DNA from: Saccharomycopsis fibuligera x Saccharomycopsis cf. fibuligera
Lineage: Eukaryota; Ascomycota; Saccharomycetes; Ascoideales; Saccharomycopsidaceae
Direction: 5' to 3'
DNA: 64,000 bases
Assembly (NCBI GenBank): GCA_001936135.1
Contig: CP012810.1
Location: 3,906,001-3,970,000 of the forward strand
The position numbers and the translations under genes were made by a program. Below are positions 52,294 to 63,370 of the stretch, in pieces. Position 1 is the first letter of the stretch, and each line of letters begins with the position of its first letter. The notes under the pieces are model-generated. The model searched no databases. It saw only the letters and a program-made list of their open reading frames with translations, and had not been told where the DNA came from.

Positions 52294-53094
52294 TATGTTT
52301 TCTGCCAGACGTGCTTTGATACCCTTGAAGTTACACTATGATCCAAATGATCTTTCGGTTAGTGTGCGCCAAGTGACAAGAAGAAAGAGCTGTCTGCGGC
52401 ACGCGTTCGATCAAAAAAAAAGGTTACCCTCGGAACATCATTAAGGTAATGGGCCTGTGTCACAACGGCTCCTCGCGCTTGAGTTATATATATATATTCA
52501 CAGCGTAGATAACTGTATGGATAATACCATCGTATGATAAAACAAGAAAATTGCCCCAAAAATCAGACACTACTTAAAATTAATATGTGGAGTTGTAGCT
52601 TTGTTGTTTCCTTTCTGACAAGACTTCGCTTATCTTCTACTGTCCGGAAAACTATTCGTCCTCATTGCACCATGGACTCCCGGATTATGCCAGCGAGACG
52701 ATAAAATATTTAGAATTTAGAAGTGATAATTACAAGTTTGCATATCGATTTTCGTCTGTAACAGTAAAATTTATAAACAAACAAACATTTCCCAAATTAC
52801 TCGTTTAAAGAATGATTTGCTTGAAGGTTTTATTTGGGGGTAGTTTTACTCTGTTAATAAAAACTTTATGCTTCTCTATATTTTTGCTTCGCCCAGTTGT
52901 GTATCTTTAGGTAGTGCTTTACAGTCACAATGTCCTTGGAGTTACCAATTAAACCTGTGCCATAGGGCGTTGTACAATATTTTTATGGACTTAGCTATTT
53001 TGAATAAACAAAAAAAAAGGAACAATGACATATGAAGAGGCTTGAGTCAAGCAGTCATGATGAAAAGGGATGAAATGAAAAGGGATGAAATAAA

Positions 53095-53096
<2 letters not shown>

Positions 53097-53131
<35 letters not shown>
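53097..53131. repeat. A35 homopolymer
   Basis: Thirty-five consecutive A residues in the long gene-free region. Confidence 0.95.
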
Positions 53132-53134
<3 letters not shown>

Positions 53135-56100
53135 TTATAGACTTGTCTTCAAGATTTTTGGCACCCGAAAGGGTTTTATCTAATTTGAAGTCTAGCCTAG
53201 TTATATGAGAGCAAATAATTTTGCGCTTTGGTTTTATGTTTTTTTCTTTTGAAAAATTAGAGCTATTTGGGTCTTTAAATGAAAAACTTCTTCCACTTCT
53301 CGAGCTCGTTATCTCTAATAGCCATTTTTGATGTTACTTCCTATAATTCTTTCTACAGTCATTATCTATCAAAAACATGAATAACTGACCATTTATTGAA
53401 ATGTTAACTATTTTAATCTTAAGTATTTTACTTAACTTTAATACCGACTCCAAAGTGCCAATAAATATAAAGTTTCTATTGACGTCTCACTTAGGCAGTC
53501 AATTTCACTATGAAAAATTGCTATTTGGTGGAATTTCATCTGCATTGAGAAATATATAATCAAGCCAGATCGTGTCGACGCAGGAACAATATATTGTTTA
53601 AACTATTGAGAAATTTTATCTCAGCGGATAAAAATAATACAACCCGTATACATTTCCGAAGTCATTTAGAGGCAAGGAGTGATTATTTTAATGAAGACAT
53701 TTTTCCGGTATTGTCAGCAGCAAATGGTAGCCTAGCTTCCATCATTGGTAGTATCCAGCTCCAATAAAAAAAACCACTAGATAAATTTTACTGTTCTGCG
53801 TGCTATAGCTCATCAAATTTTATTAATGAGTCGATTTAGAAAAAAACTCAATACGTGAACTGACACTGCGGCCAGTCCAGAGTTTTACATCACTTGTGCA
53901 GTTGTCATTAATTCAACTACAGTAGTGGATAATCTATCCGATATCGCTTCTGTTAAACTCATAAAGACTATTTTTTTTCAAATAGAGCTATAACTATTAG
54001 AAAATATTACATGAGCGAGAAAGCAATCATTTTCGACACTCGTGGACTAACGTATCCTATTTCACGGGTGCTTAAAGTGTATTTGTACTGGGTTATGACT
54101 CCCTGTGGTGGCTTATAGCTTAACAGAGTATCTGATACTCAGTATTTTAGCTATATAGCTTGCATCATGCAGCTACATTATGTTACGGTGTAAAATCTCT
54201 TCGAGGCAGAGCGAAGCAAACAAGATTAAAAGAATCCTCAACACAACAGTATGCAATATACCTTACGACAAGAGGATGGTTATTCCTTGTCAGATATTAC
54301 AATATAGCTGGTTCTTTGTTTGGTTGCCGTTGTAGCCTCAACTTTCAATTTGGTTGATTATTTGTAACGTCCAGGGTCCATTGATATTTTCAAGGAAAGC
54401 AGTGAGTGCTATATTACAAAGCCCGTGAATCATGCTAATAATTTGGATCTAAAAAGTGATAAAAAAGATTCTTATAGTTCATAAAGTCTGCAATACTTCT
54501 TGGCACCTAATCTTTGTTGAAAGAAAACACACCTTGTCTTCTTTAAAAAACAGAGCTCTCTATCTATTGTATAGCAATCACCCGTTTTCTACCCGAAAAT
54601 ACAGCACCAGTTCTCTCCTCTTTTGGAGCAATCAAGTGCAGCCCAATATAATACCAGCTGGGAATATCACATGTCATCTTCCTGATGAATCAGCTGCAAC
54701 CAGGAACTCCAAAGGTAGCACTTACACTGGCTCGTTCAGGTAGAGAAATTGCTACGGTTGCGTCCCTGAAAATATATCGATATATCTTCGAAATGGCCAG
54801 AGCCGCGCTGCACAGTGTTGTATGCATGCATATTGATTATACATACAGCCACAAAAATAAAAGTTTGCCCTGCAGCACGCATATAGGCTGCACCGCTTAC
54901 CATTTTTGGAAAAGCAATTGATCAAGTTAGTAAAAAAAAAGTGAAAACAGCAAGTCAAAAATTTTGAAAGAGGTCTTCGGACGACGCAGTACATTATGAA
55001 ACTGAGGAATCAAAATTGAGACATGTATGCACAAAGAGTATTGTATGTTCGGATCGAAAGGATCTTAAAGAATGAGACAGATTTATAGATTGCTAGAAGG
55101 GCGTCTTGCATTAATGTATGCACTTTTGATATTAGCGATTTACTGTTGTGGTATTACAATGTTGGCAAGCTTGCCATGCCCTGCTAGATTACGTTTACTG
55201 TCTCAGGTTTCTACAGATAATATGGGTAGTTGGCTTTTGGAACACAGTTTTTACCTCAAACTGATGACATCTCGTGCTTCAGAAGAGATATCAAGTGGAA
55301 CGATGGAAAGCGTATCCATTGAACAATTCGAAACTAATGGGAAGGGGACTTGAAATTTGCCTCTTCTTTGCTCTGAAACAATTGCTTGTCAACTAATCAG
55401 TGTTGAAAATCATTTAGTTGTATGGAGGACAGTGCCCGGAAGCATTAAAGAATTTTTTAGAATTTGACTGCGGTGAACAAATTGGTTAGACTCTCAAAAA
55501 AAAAAAAAAATGAAAAGGATTTGTGCAAACATACCAAGTCTTTAAACAACTTTTATTTTGAGCCATGAATGTATCTACAAAGTATACAAATTTCTCGGAT
55601 ATGTTTTTTATACCAAAGACTATGTATATATTTGCAAAAATACTGGATGGAATCCGGAAGTTATCGCAGGTCGAAGTGCAATAGCCTTGCCATAACTTCC
55701 ATTTCCCAAAACATACATGTTATAGGCTTTGGTAACAATATATGCTTTTTTGCAAATTTACAAAACTGGCAAAATCTTGTGTGTTAAAGGCAACCCCCCT
55801 TTGAGCGGCATTGCAGTTTATAAAAAGCCATAGTCCCCACGCTCCGGAAGAGCAATTGAATAAGCCTATCTGAAGTATGTACAAACAAAAACTCAATTCA
55901 AAGGTCTCAATTGGTATTTTTGAATCTTTTTGTAATTTTGGTTAAAATATCCCAAGATTTAAGGCCCTAAAGACATTGTGATGATCGGCATAGCCTCCCA
56001 GCTGTCATGTCATGTTGCTTGCTCAACCAGGGACTTTCTCACGCCCTAGTTAACGCTAGTATGATTCTCATCGCTGCACAGAAGAAACAAAAATTAAAAA

Positions 56101-58974
56101 AATAATCTATGATAAACTATAATTCTCATGTCCATAACACATTATATATTTACCCTCAAAGAGGAATTTGACATGTAGTTCTTGGTGTTGTTATTGTCAA
56201 TGTCAGTTAACTGATGTAGCGACATCAAATTAAAATCAGAAATGTGGTGGCCGAACACCAGATTAACCTAAGCCACAAATAATGGGAATACAAAACAGAA
56301 CAAGAAGAAAACCTCTTTTGGTAAAGTTTAACATTGTAGCCAGACTTTTCTTTTTTCCTTGTGGTCTTCCACTTTCGGCTTCCTACTATTCTATTTTTAA
56401 CCAGCTAAGCTAACCAAACTCGGAAATTTGGAATAAGCAACTCTGCAATTTTTTTTTCTTAAAAAAAATAGCAAGCTAACAAGAACATGGGTCTGCTGGC
56501 TATAGAGCTGTTGAACGTGAAAGCGGCAAAAGCTTGCGATGAAACTTTCACTCTTCACTATACTGAACGCATTTTTATAGGTTTGTGTAAATATTTTTTC
56601 CCTTTCGGTCCCATCGTTTTACGTTACTACTACAGTGGGAAATAAATGATATTTTTGGGTTAAAATTTCTCAGCGGCCGAACGTCACACTGGTAATATTG
56701 AACTGCTATACCTGTATGTGTACAGCACCCTTTGTAGTAGAATTAAATATTATAAGATAATGTTAAGGAAGCCTAGAAAGGCAATGCCTATATTGTGACA
56801 CAATCAATATGGTTGCCAAATATTGCAATTGATCGCGCGAGCTTTTATTTTTTTTTTTTTTTCTAAAAAAAAAATTATTTCAAGCAGTACAATAAACAAC
56901 AATCATATAAAAAAAATCTAGAAGCCAAAAGCCTAATTTTTTTTCTTCTCATGTTCCTTCCTGAAAATGCCATAAAAATAACTCCGCCCGGAGTATGAAT
57001 AGTGGGGGGGGTACTCCAAAAAAGATCATTTTTATCAGATTAAGAATAATATTTGAGTATACACATTAATGTGATTAGTATGGTATCGCCAAGCTTAGTT
57101 TTCACTTGGCCACTATTGATGCCACTCAGAGCCATCCAAAAAATCCTTCAAGAAATTCTCTCATCTGCCAAATTCTGCATCGATCCAATTGCATAAACGC
57201 AACTAAGGTTTCTGTGCTGCAACGCCGCGCATGCTCCTTAGAAGGTCTCTGAGAAGCAGAACGTCAAAACATGTTTCCTTGATAACACTCGAGAATTTGA
57301 GAAGCAACAGTAATCTCTTTGTTAGCAAGTTTAAGCCAAAATGGGGACTACAGTTATCCATAGGATGTCGAGTAGTCTGTGAAAAAAGAATAATTTGCAG
57401 GGCAGAGTCCGTTTTGAAAGCTTGTCAATTGAGATAAAATTGTCGTGAATTTTGGAAGCACTTTTAAAGAAACGGGGTTGATGGCGCAGCATATGCATGA
57501 CCATGCAGCGAGGTCCATCCGAGAACAGCAAACAGTGCTATAAGAAGAATTTCCCATAAAGCTTCAGACACTTTCTTTTGAGTTAAAAAAAAAACAAAAC
57601 ATGCCGGCTATGGCCTTCGCAAAGTTTAAACTGGAAACGAATGGAAATACGGTAAGATAAAATAATTTGAGGGTAGCAAGTTAAAGACACGAAAGCGGCC
57701 ATTTGACATAGCGACTGAATGCCAGGATGCCATATATCAGACATTTGCAAATTCCTAGGGTCTGCACTGATTTATTGGCATGACAGTTATAATTAGTTAC
57801 CTTGTCTAATTAAATGCGTGGCCAGGGTTGAAAAATCAGATAACATCAATATGAACGACTTTATTTTTATTTTATTGCACGCGCTAAAAGTCCGATTCCG
57901 ACTGGGATAAAGCACACAATACAAACGTGCTGATACGGTTTCAATTTCAGTTGCACTCTTTTTCTTCTGTTGTTTTTGTCCGCATTCGCCCTTCTCTGAG
58001 TTCTACGCGCACGCCAATGTTTTCTTGCGCACCTGCCAAAAGTGAAAGGGCCTGAGTTTTGCATTTTGCAATGCGTTTTTGCTGCTGTAAACAGTTTAGT
58101 AATTTCATCTAAGGTTGCAAGTGTAGAGTGTAGACAGCTGGTTACACTATTACCTAATAGTGCGATTAGAGAGCCAATGACACAGCAGTGCCACATAAAA
58201 AGAAAAGAGCTAGTGGCGGCAAAACAGTAAAAAGAAAAGTGTCTGGGAAGGCAGCGACGGCAGGATGGCCAATGGCGGCCGGCAATTCTGGATCCTAGGC
58301 AGGCACCTGTATGCACATCATGATGATTTGACGTCGAAGGCCTGCAGACCACAGCACAACATTGCAACAATTGTAACAATCACAACAATTGTACTGCACC
58401 ATATTGCGCACTGTCTATAGTGCAATTGCAAATGTTATTATGGTATTTGTATCATCGCCCTATATAGCTAAGCACCAAAGTCCTAGCACAGAGCAAGCTT
58501 TACGCAGCCTCGCTGCCTTAAGAAATTACGCTTCAGAGCTGCAGCAGCAACGTAAAATAGAACATAAACAAAAAGCAAAACTTTATGATTGTTTGCAATT
58601 GGATGCATCCACCAGTACAGTATAACCATATTGAACCATAATCTATATGGTCACAGGGTTAATTAGGGTTAGGGTTGCAATTATGGTTATGCTTCTGGTT
58701 AGGGCACGGTGTATACCGTGGAAACCCTTCCGAGGCTGAATCCTGCTACAGCATACATAATACCAAAGAACTATGCCACAATAGCTATTGTAGCTATTAC
58801 CATGGCCATTGCCATGGCCATTACCATTTCCGCTTTTGCTGCCACTGTCGTTTTCCTCACTGAAACAGTCTAGGTTTCTTTTATTTGTTTCTTTTTGCGC
58901 CCAACATGCTGCTGGTTTCGGAAGCGGCATATAGGCTTTACGTTTGCGGTGAAATACCCTTAAGATATTTTTGC

Positions 58975-58982
58975 TATATAAA
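58975..58982 (+). promoter_or_regulatory. TATA box of the Gly-rich GPI protein
   Basis: TATATAAA 172 bp upstream of the ATG at 59154, followed by a T/C-rich and then A/C-rich leader. Confidence 0.55.
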
Positions 58983-59153
58983 TAAATTAACATTTCCCCC
59001 TTCTCTCCTTCTGTAGCTTATTCACTTTTTTTCCTCTTTATTTCTTCTTTTGACTCTTGAATTTGTTTTCTTCCATAACCAAATAACAATCGTTAACTAT
59101 ACCTAAATTAACCACTTAGACATTATCTCAAGAGATCACATTACAAATACACA

Positions 59154-59564
59154 ATGCAATTCTCCAACTCTCTCAGCTTGTTAACTTCTTTGTGCTTGGT
59201 GCAATTGGCCGCCTCTGCTGGCGTGTCTAACTCTACTGGCGGTGTTGCTGGTGGTAACAGCACTACTGGTGGTGGTGCCGGTGGTTCCAACAGCACTACT
59301 GGAGGTGGTGCCGGCGGTTCCAACAGCACTACTGGCGGTGGTGCCGGCGGTGCATCCAATTCTACTGGCGGTGGCGCTGGTGGCTCTAACTCTACTGGCG
59401 GTGGTGCTGGTGGCTCTAACTCTACCGGTGGTGGCGCTGGTGGCTCTAACGGCTCTTCTGGCAGTTCTTCTGGTGCCGGGGGTTCTTCTTCTGGTGCCGC
59501 CAGAACCGCTAGCCCAGCCATGTTGGCTGCTGCTGTGGTGTTGGGTGCTGCTGCCCTTCTCTAA
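59154..59564 (+). CDS. Gly/Ser/Thr-rich GPI-anchored wall protein
   Basis: A 136-residue protein with a signal peptide (MQFSNSLSLLTSLCLVQLAASA, cleavage near residue 22). A core of ten- to twelve-residue repeats follows, of the form GGGAGGSNST, each with an NST sequon, from about residue 26 to 100. A Ser/Gly stalk leads to a hydrophobic C-terminal tail (ASPAMLAAAVVLGAAALL) typical of a GPI attachment signal. It has no ordered domain. Such short Gly/Ser-rich GPI proteins decorate the wall of Candida-group yeasts. Codons favour GGT, GGC, AAC, TCT and ACT, as in highly expressed genes. No specific orthologue is recognised. The bare triplet-like repeats make its length likely to vary among strains. 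Confidence 0.75.
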   Translation: MQFSNSLSLLTSLCLVQLAASAGVSNSTGGVAGGNSTTGGGAGGSNSTTGGGAGGSNSTTGGGAGGASNSTGGGAGGSNSTGGGAGGSNSTGGGAGGSNGSSGSSSGAGGSSSGAARTASPAMLAAAVVLGAAALL

Positions 59565-61151
59565 GCTAGTTGATTGAAACAATCAATCAGTTATTAATTA
59601 AAATATGGATTACAATTTGGCATTTTGCATGGATGTTGAATTAAATAAAACCACACATTACAAGAAAAAAAAAAGTTGACAGTTAATGTTGAATGGAAAA
59701 AACAAGAGTGGCAAAAAATATCAAAAGAAAAAAGTGGTCTAGACCTTTCTTGCAGACGGATGGAGCGCAGCGGGGGATCACTGCGTGTGCCTGCATACCG
59801 CCCACGTCTGCTGCTGTTTTTGCTTTTGATTTCCTTCTTAATTTAATTTTTTCATTTTTTTAATATGTTTTTACTTGACCTGCCCATTTCTAATACTTTA
59901 TATAGCGAACACTTCTTTTTTCCTGTTTTGACTTTTTAATATTACTATTCTACTACTATTTTGACACTTCTTTTCTTTCTCTTACACCTGTTATATTATT
60001 CCTTTTTTTGTTTGATTTTTCTTCCTTTTTTTTCTGGTAATTTGCGCTTAGGTTTCTAAACAATCAAAAAGAGTTAATTTAATTTCGTTTCTTTAGTTCT
60101 TCATCAAGTAATAACTATCCTTCTGACAGTGCCGTCAATAATATAAAACATTGACTAGTTAAACAGCGTGCCGTAGAATATTGACTTGACACGAACTGGT
60201 GTTTGACGGCAAGACGTGTGCGGCGATCGGCGCTTAAACTTGTAACATACTGCTGAGCACTGCTACTTCTCCGCGGAAAACTGGGGATATTCAACTCCAG
60301 TTTTTGACACGTCCAATAAAGCTACGTTATCTGTAATGTTTGAGTGGGAAGTTGATGATTAATGGTCAGTGGTTGTTCTTTTTGATTCTTTTGATTCTTT
60401 TCGATGAATGAAAACTACAGCAACACTTGAGATGTCAGTGTGTGTGTGCTGCCAGCTCGTCCCGGAAATTTGTCGCAGCTTTGGGCTCTCGGAAAGGGGC
60501 GGAGGCAGTGTTCATCATGTCTGAATGACACCATGAGTACATGGTTCCAAAAATGAGGGCCGCTAGCATTTTCAAGTAGATTATTACCGAGTCACCAGCC
60601 AGTCGTTTGAAAACATCACTATGCGCTTATATACTACTCAGTTGAAAGATACACATTTTTTTTCTCCAAATTGACAGAAAAAAGTACAGAGAAAAAAAAC
60701 AGCAAATCAAATAGCATGAGTAAAGTTATTTTTTGATTATTCAATCCACAGTTCCTGGCCATTATTCAGTGCAATTTGAAGCAGTCGTAAACTGTGCGTA
60801 AGGGGACGCCACTCATTCCATAATCGTAGAAACATAAATAAACTGCAAAACGGCAAAATAGGGGTCCCATTGTCTAGCCACTAATGAAACAAATGTAACA
60901 TGTGCTGACTAGTTGTAAGTCTGTTGGTCTGTATGCTGTGTGTCTACTTGATTCTAATCAGTGAAGGATTTACATAGATATATAAATAGCACTACTGCCC
61001 TTGTTGGTGTTTTTTCATTTTTCATTCTTCACAAGGTTTCGTTATAAAGTACTGCTAGATATACCCTCTTTTAGCGTATATTACTCCCTCACTGTACTAT
61101 TTTAAACTCGGTTATTACCACATACAACAACACGCCCATAACAATAGCATC
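59565..61151. other. 1.6-kb gene-free region
   Basis: Long upstream region of the 61152 gene. Mostly AT-rich; GC-richer patches at 59755-59815 and 60195-60285. A TATATAAA box lies at 60979-60986. No credible ORF. Confidence 0.5.
60979..60986 (+). promoter_or_regulatory. TATA box of the Ser/Thr-rich GPI protein
   Basis: TATATAAA 166 bp upstream of the ATG at 61152. Confidence 0.55.
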
Positions 61152-61805
61152 ATGAAATATACCCATATTTTAACTACTGCTTTGATCTTTGCTACCAACG
61201 TGGTTGCCGCTGATGCTGACACAGACTCTACTGAGGGACTTTTGACCATCCAAACCATCAACCCTGTTTCCTACAGTGCTGCCGCTACTTCTAGCAGCTC
61301 TGATGAAGTACCAACTGTGCTTCTTCAAACCACTACACCACCACTTTCCCTCAACCCAGCCAGCGGCGGCTATACTAATGGCACTACCAACATTGGCGGC
61401 AATGTTGACCCAAGTATTAGCAGTAACAGTAGCATTAGCAGTACTGCCGCGGTTGGCGCTTCCTCAGATCCTGCTTCCAGTACCCATAGTTTTACCAGCG
61501 GTTTTACCAACGGCACTACTTTAAGCACCGCTCATAGTAGTACCGGCGTTAGTACTACTGACGCTTCTGTTCACAGCGGATCTGATCTCCACACTAAGAC
61601 TGCCATTGCTACTTCAGGTGCTGATTCTGATTCTGACAGCGAGACTGACAGTAAGACTGACAGCGGCTCTTCATCATCCTCCTCCGGATCATCTGCTGGT
61701 TCTACTTCAGAGCAAGCTGGTTCTACTGGCAATGGCGCCAATAATAAGCTTAGCGCTGGAATCTTTGGCGCTTTGATGGCTCCATTGGCCATGATGTTGA
61801 TGTAA
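61152..61805 (+). CDS. Ser/Thr-rich GPI-anchored surface protein
   Basis: A 217-residue protein with a signal peptide (MKYTHILTTALIFATNVVAADA, cleavage near residue 20) and an acidic mature N terminus (DTDSTEGLL). Ser, Thr, Gly and Asn dominate the centre, where the phrase GYTNGTTN / GFTNGTT recurs at about 73 and 118. A Ser-Asp-rich stretch (DSDSDSETDSKTDSG) and a poly-Ser stalk follow. The hydrophobic C terminus (KLSAGIFGALMAPLAMMLM after GNGANN) fits a GPI signal. It has no enzymatic domain. With the gene at 59154 it forms a tandem pair of wall-protein genes, though the two are not similar in sequence. No named orthologue is recognised. Confidence 0.75.
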   Translation: MKYTHILTTALIFATNVVAADADTDSTEGLLTIQTINPVSYSAAATSSSSDEVPTVLLQTTTPPLSLNPASGGYTNGTTNIGGNVDPSISSNSSISSTAAVGASSDPASSTHSFTSGFTNGTTLSTAHSSTGVSTTDASVHSGSDLHTKTAIATSGADSDSDSETDSKTDSGSSSSSSGSSAGSTSEQAGSTGNGANNKLSAGIFGALMAPLAMMLM

Positions 61806-63370
61806 ATGCTCTTGCTGCTACAATTTCTGTTACGCTTTTTCTTTTCTTTCGCCTTTTCTTTCGTCTTCTTTTTCTAGAATAATTTCTGATATTATGTTAC
61901 CATTACTTCTGCTTCTCTATTAGACTTCATTAGATCTCTTTGCTTGGCTTTATGTGTTTTTTTTTCTTTTCCTGTTCTTTGTTCGTTTCATAATGTGTCT
62001 AGTTACGCTCCTTTCACACACCCCTTTCAAAAAGTATCTCAAAATAGACCATCTCTATTCTTGATTAAACTACGCAAATGAATTTTTTGTTTCTTTTATA
62101 TTACACCACTGTACAGGCGAAGATTAACTCACTTAAAAACTCGTTGGTTGCAGAATGTCCAGCATACTGCTTCTGCGGTACTTTTGTTCATCTTTGTTGA
62201 GACCATCACAAAATTAGATATTGGTTGCCGTACTGTCAGCCTCAAGTCAAAATCAAAATACTTCCGACAGCTGCTTTTTCTGAATGTCAACTATGCTAGC
62301 ACCTACGACCTGGGCCGTACCTGTTGCTTTCAGACCTACTTCAAGTATTCCGTGATTTAACTAATAGTGTAGCGGGTAAATCATGACTACATTCCTCGTA
62401 AACCCTCACCATTATCAACATCATCCAGAAAACCTTTGGCAATTCGGCAATTGAAGTTCCAGTCACCTGTGACACAATTGCCATACTTTGTATTATCCAT
62501 AACCCGAACGGATATACGGCTAATAAAACAGGGTGATAAATGTTGGCCAAACCCACGTCCGGGTATCTCTATTTCACACACCGTTAGGCAGTATCAGTCA
62601 CGCACTAAATATGAAAACGTTTGTGTTTTTGCACCTCATGAGGTGGTTGAGATGCGAGGTCGTATTCGTACCCAAACGAATATTTCAAATGTTGATTATT
62701 GCCTGAGAGTTGAAAAAAAGTAATCAATTGAATTAAATAAATGCTCAGACGGCCGTTTCTCCTGGTGTGCCGAGCTAAATGTTAAAACAAATTAGTTTTG
62801 ACCAGTTGCAGCTGTCGCGATTCAAATCCAAAGCGTTTGGCGATCGCTTAATTTCGCCGGTACTTGGTGAGCGGATAGCGGCTATTGGCACTTGGACGAA
62901 TTTCAATTCACGCTGCCTGGACTTTTGTAATTGTTTTCCCTTTATTTCAGAGATCCTCAATGTAGCACTACAATTAACAAAATAACAAACAGCCACCAGT
63001 AGTTACTACTCGTACTATAACGTAGCCTGGTAATTAGTGCATTTGTACGGGGTTTGAGTTTCTGGTTCTGGTTGGAGATTCCGCGCTGCGGCTGCAGGCA
63101 CTAGTCACTCACTCTGCACGATTGAGAAAAAAAAAAAAAAAAATTAGGCAAAAAAAAAAGAAAATCAACAAAATTTTCGCCGTGACTTCCTCCTCTTTCC
63201 AATACTTATATAGATACAATTCACTTAAAGACTAAAACTGCAAAAAAAAAAAACGCTTCACAGAAAAATACTTTTAAACATCAAAAAACCTTAAAAAAAA
63301 AACAAGTGATTCAAGATTTTTCAAAAATAATTAAAAACGTTACCAAAAAAAACCAAATCTTTAACAAACA
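61806..63370. other. 1.6-kb region upstream of HEM1
   Basis: T-rich 3' flank of the GPI gene, then an AT-rich region with A runs at 63125-63142 and 63241-63253 directly before HEM1. Short frames at 62148-62985 have no family-like features. A weak TATATAG lies at 63208-63214. Confidence 0.5.

Larger units (their letters stand above)
52294..59153. other. 6.9-kb gene-free region; candidate centromere or other chromosomal element
   Basis: By far the longest stretch without a credible gene. The largest frames (170, 116 and 93 codons) have no family-like features. It is AT-rich with an A35 run at 53097-53131, T/A tracts near 56845-56876, a perfect 15-bp palindrome at 54126-54140 (gagtatc-t-gatactc), and a 45-bp element with 9-bp inverted ends (ggaagttat / ataacttcc) at about 55657-55701. 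A GC-richer block lies at 58240-58350 and a ttaggg pair at 58663-58676. I found no long inverted repeat by eye. CUG-clade yeasts have regional centromeres in gene-free tracts of a few kb, so this is a reasonable candidate, but the identity is inferred from gene absence alone. Confidence 0.35.

Noticed and set aside
55072-55353. 93-codon + ORF with a hydrophobic start
   Set aside because: Could mimic a signal anchor, but there is no conservation cue, no promoter cue and no recognisable family.
57867-58379. 170-codon minus-strand ORF in the long gene-free region
   Set aside because: Cys/His/Arg-rich composition without domain pattern, no yeast-like leader, crosses a GC-richer patch; most likely chance.
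58643-58993. 116-codon minus-strand ORF with Gly-His-Asn repeats
   Set aside because: The repeats come from ccatggccattg repeats; no signal peptide or family-like region.
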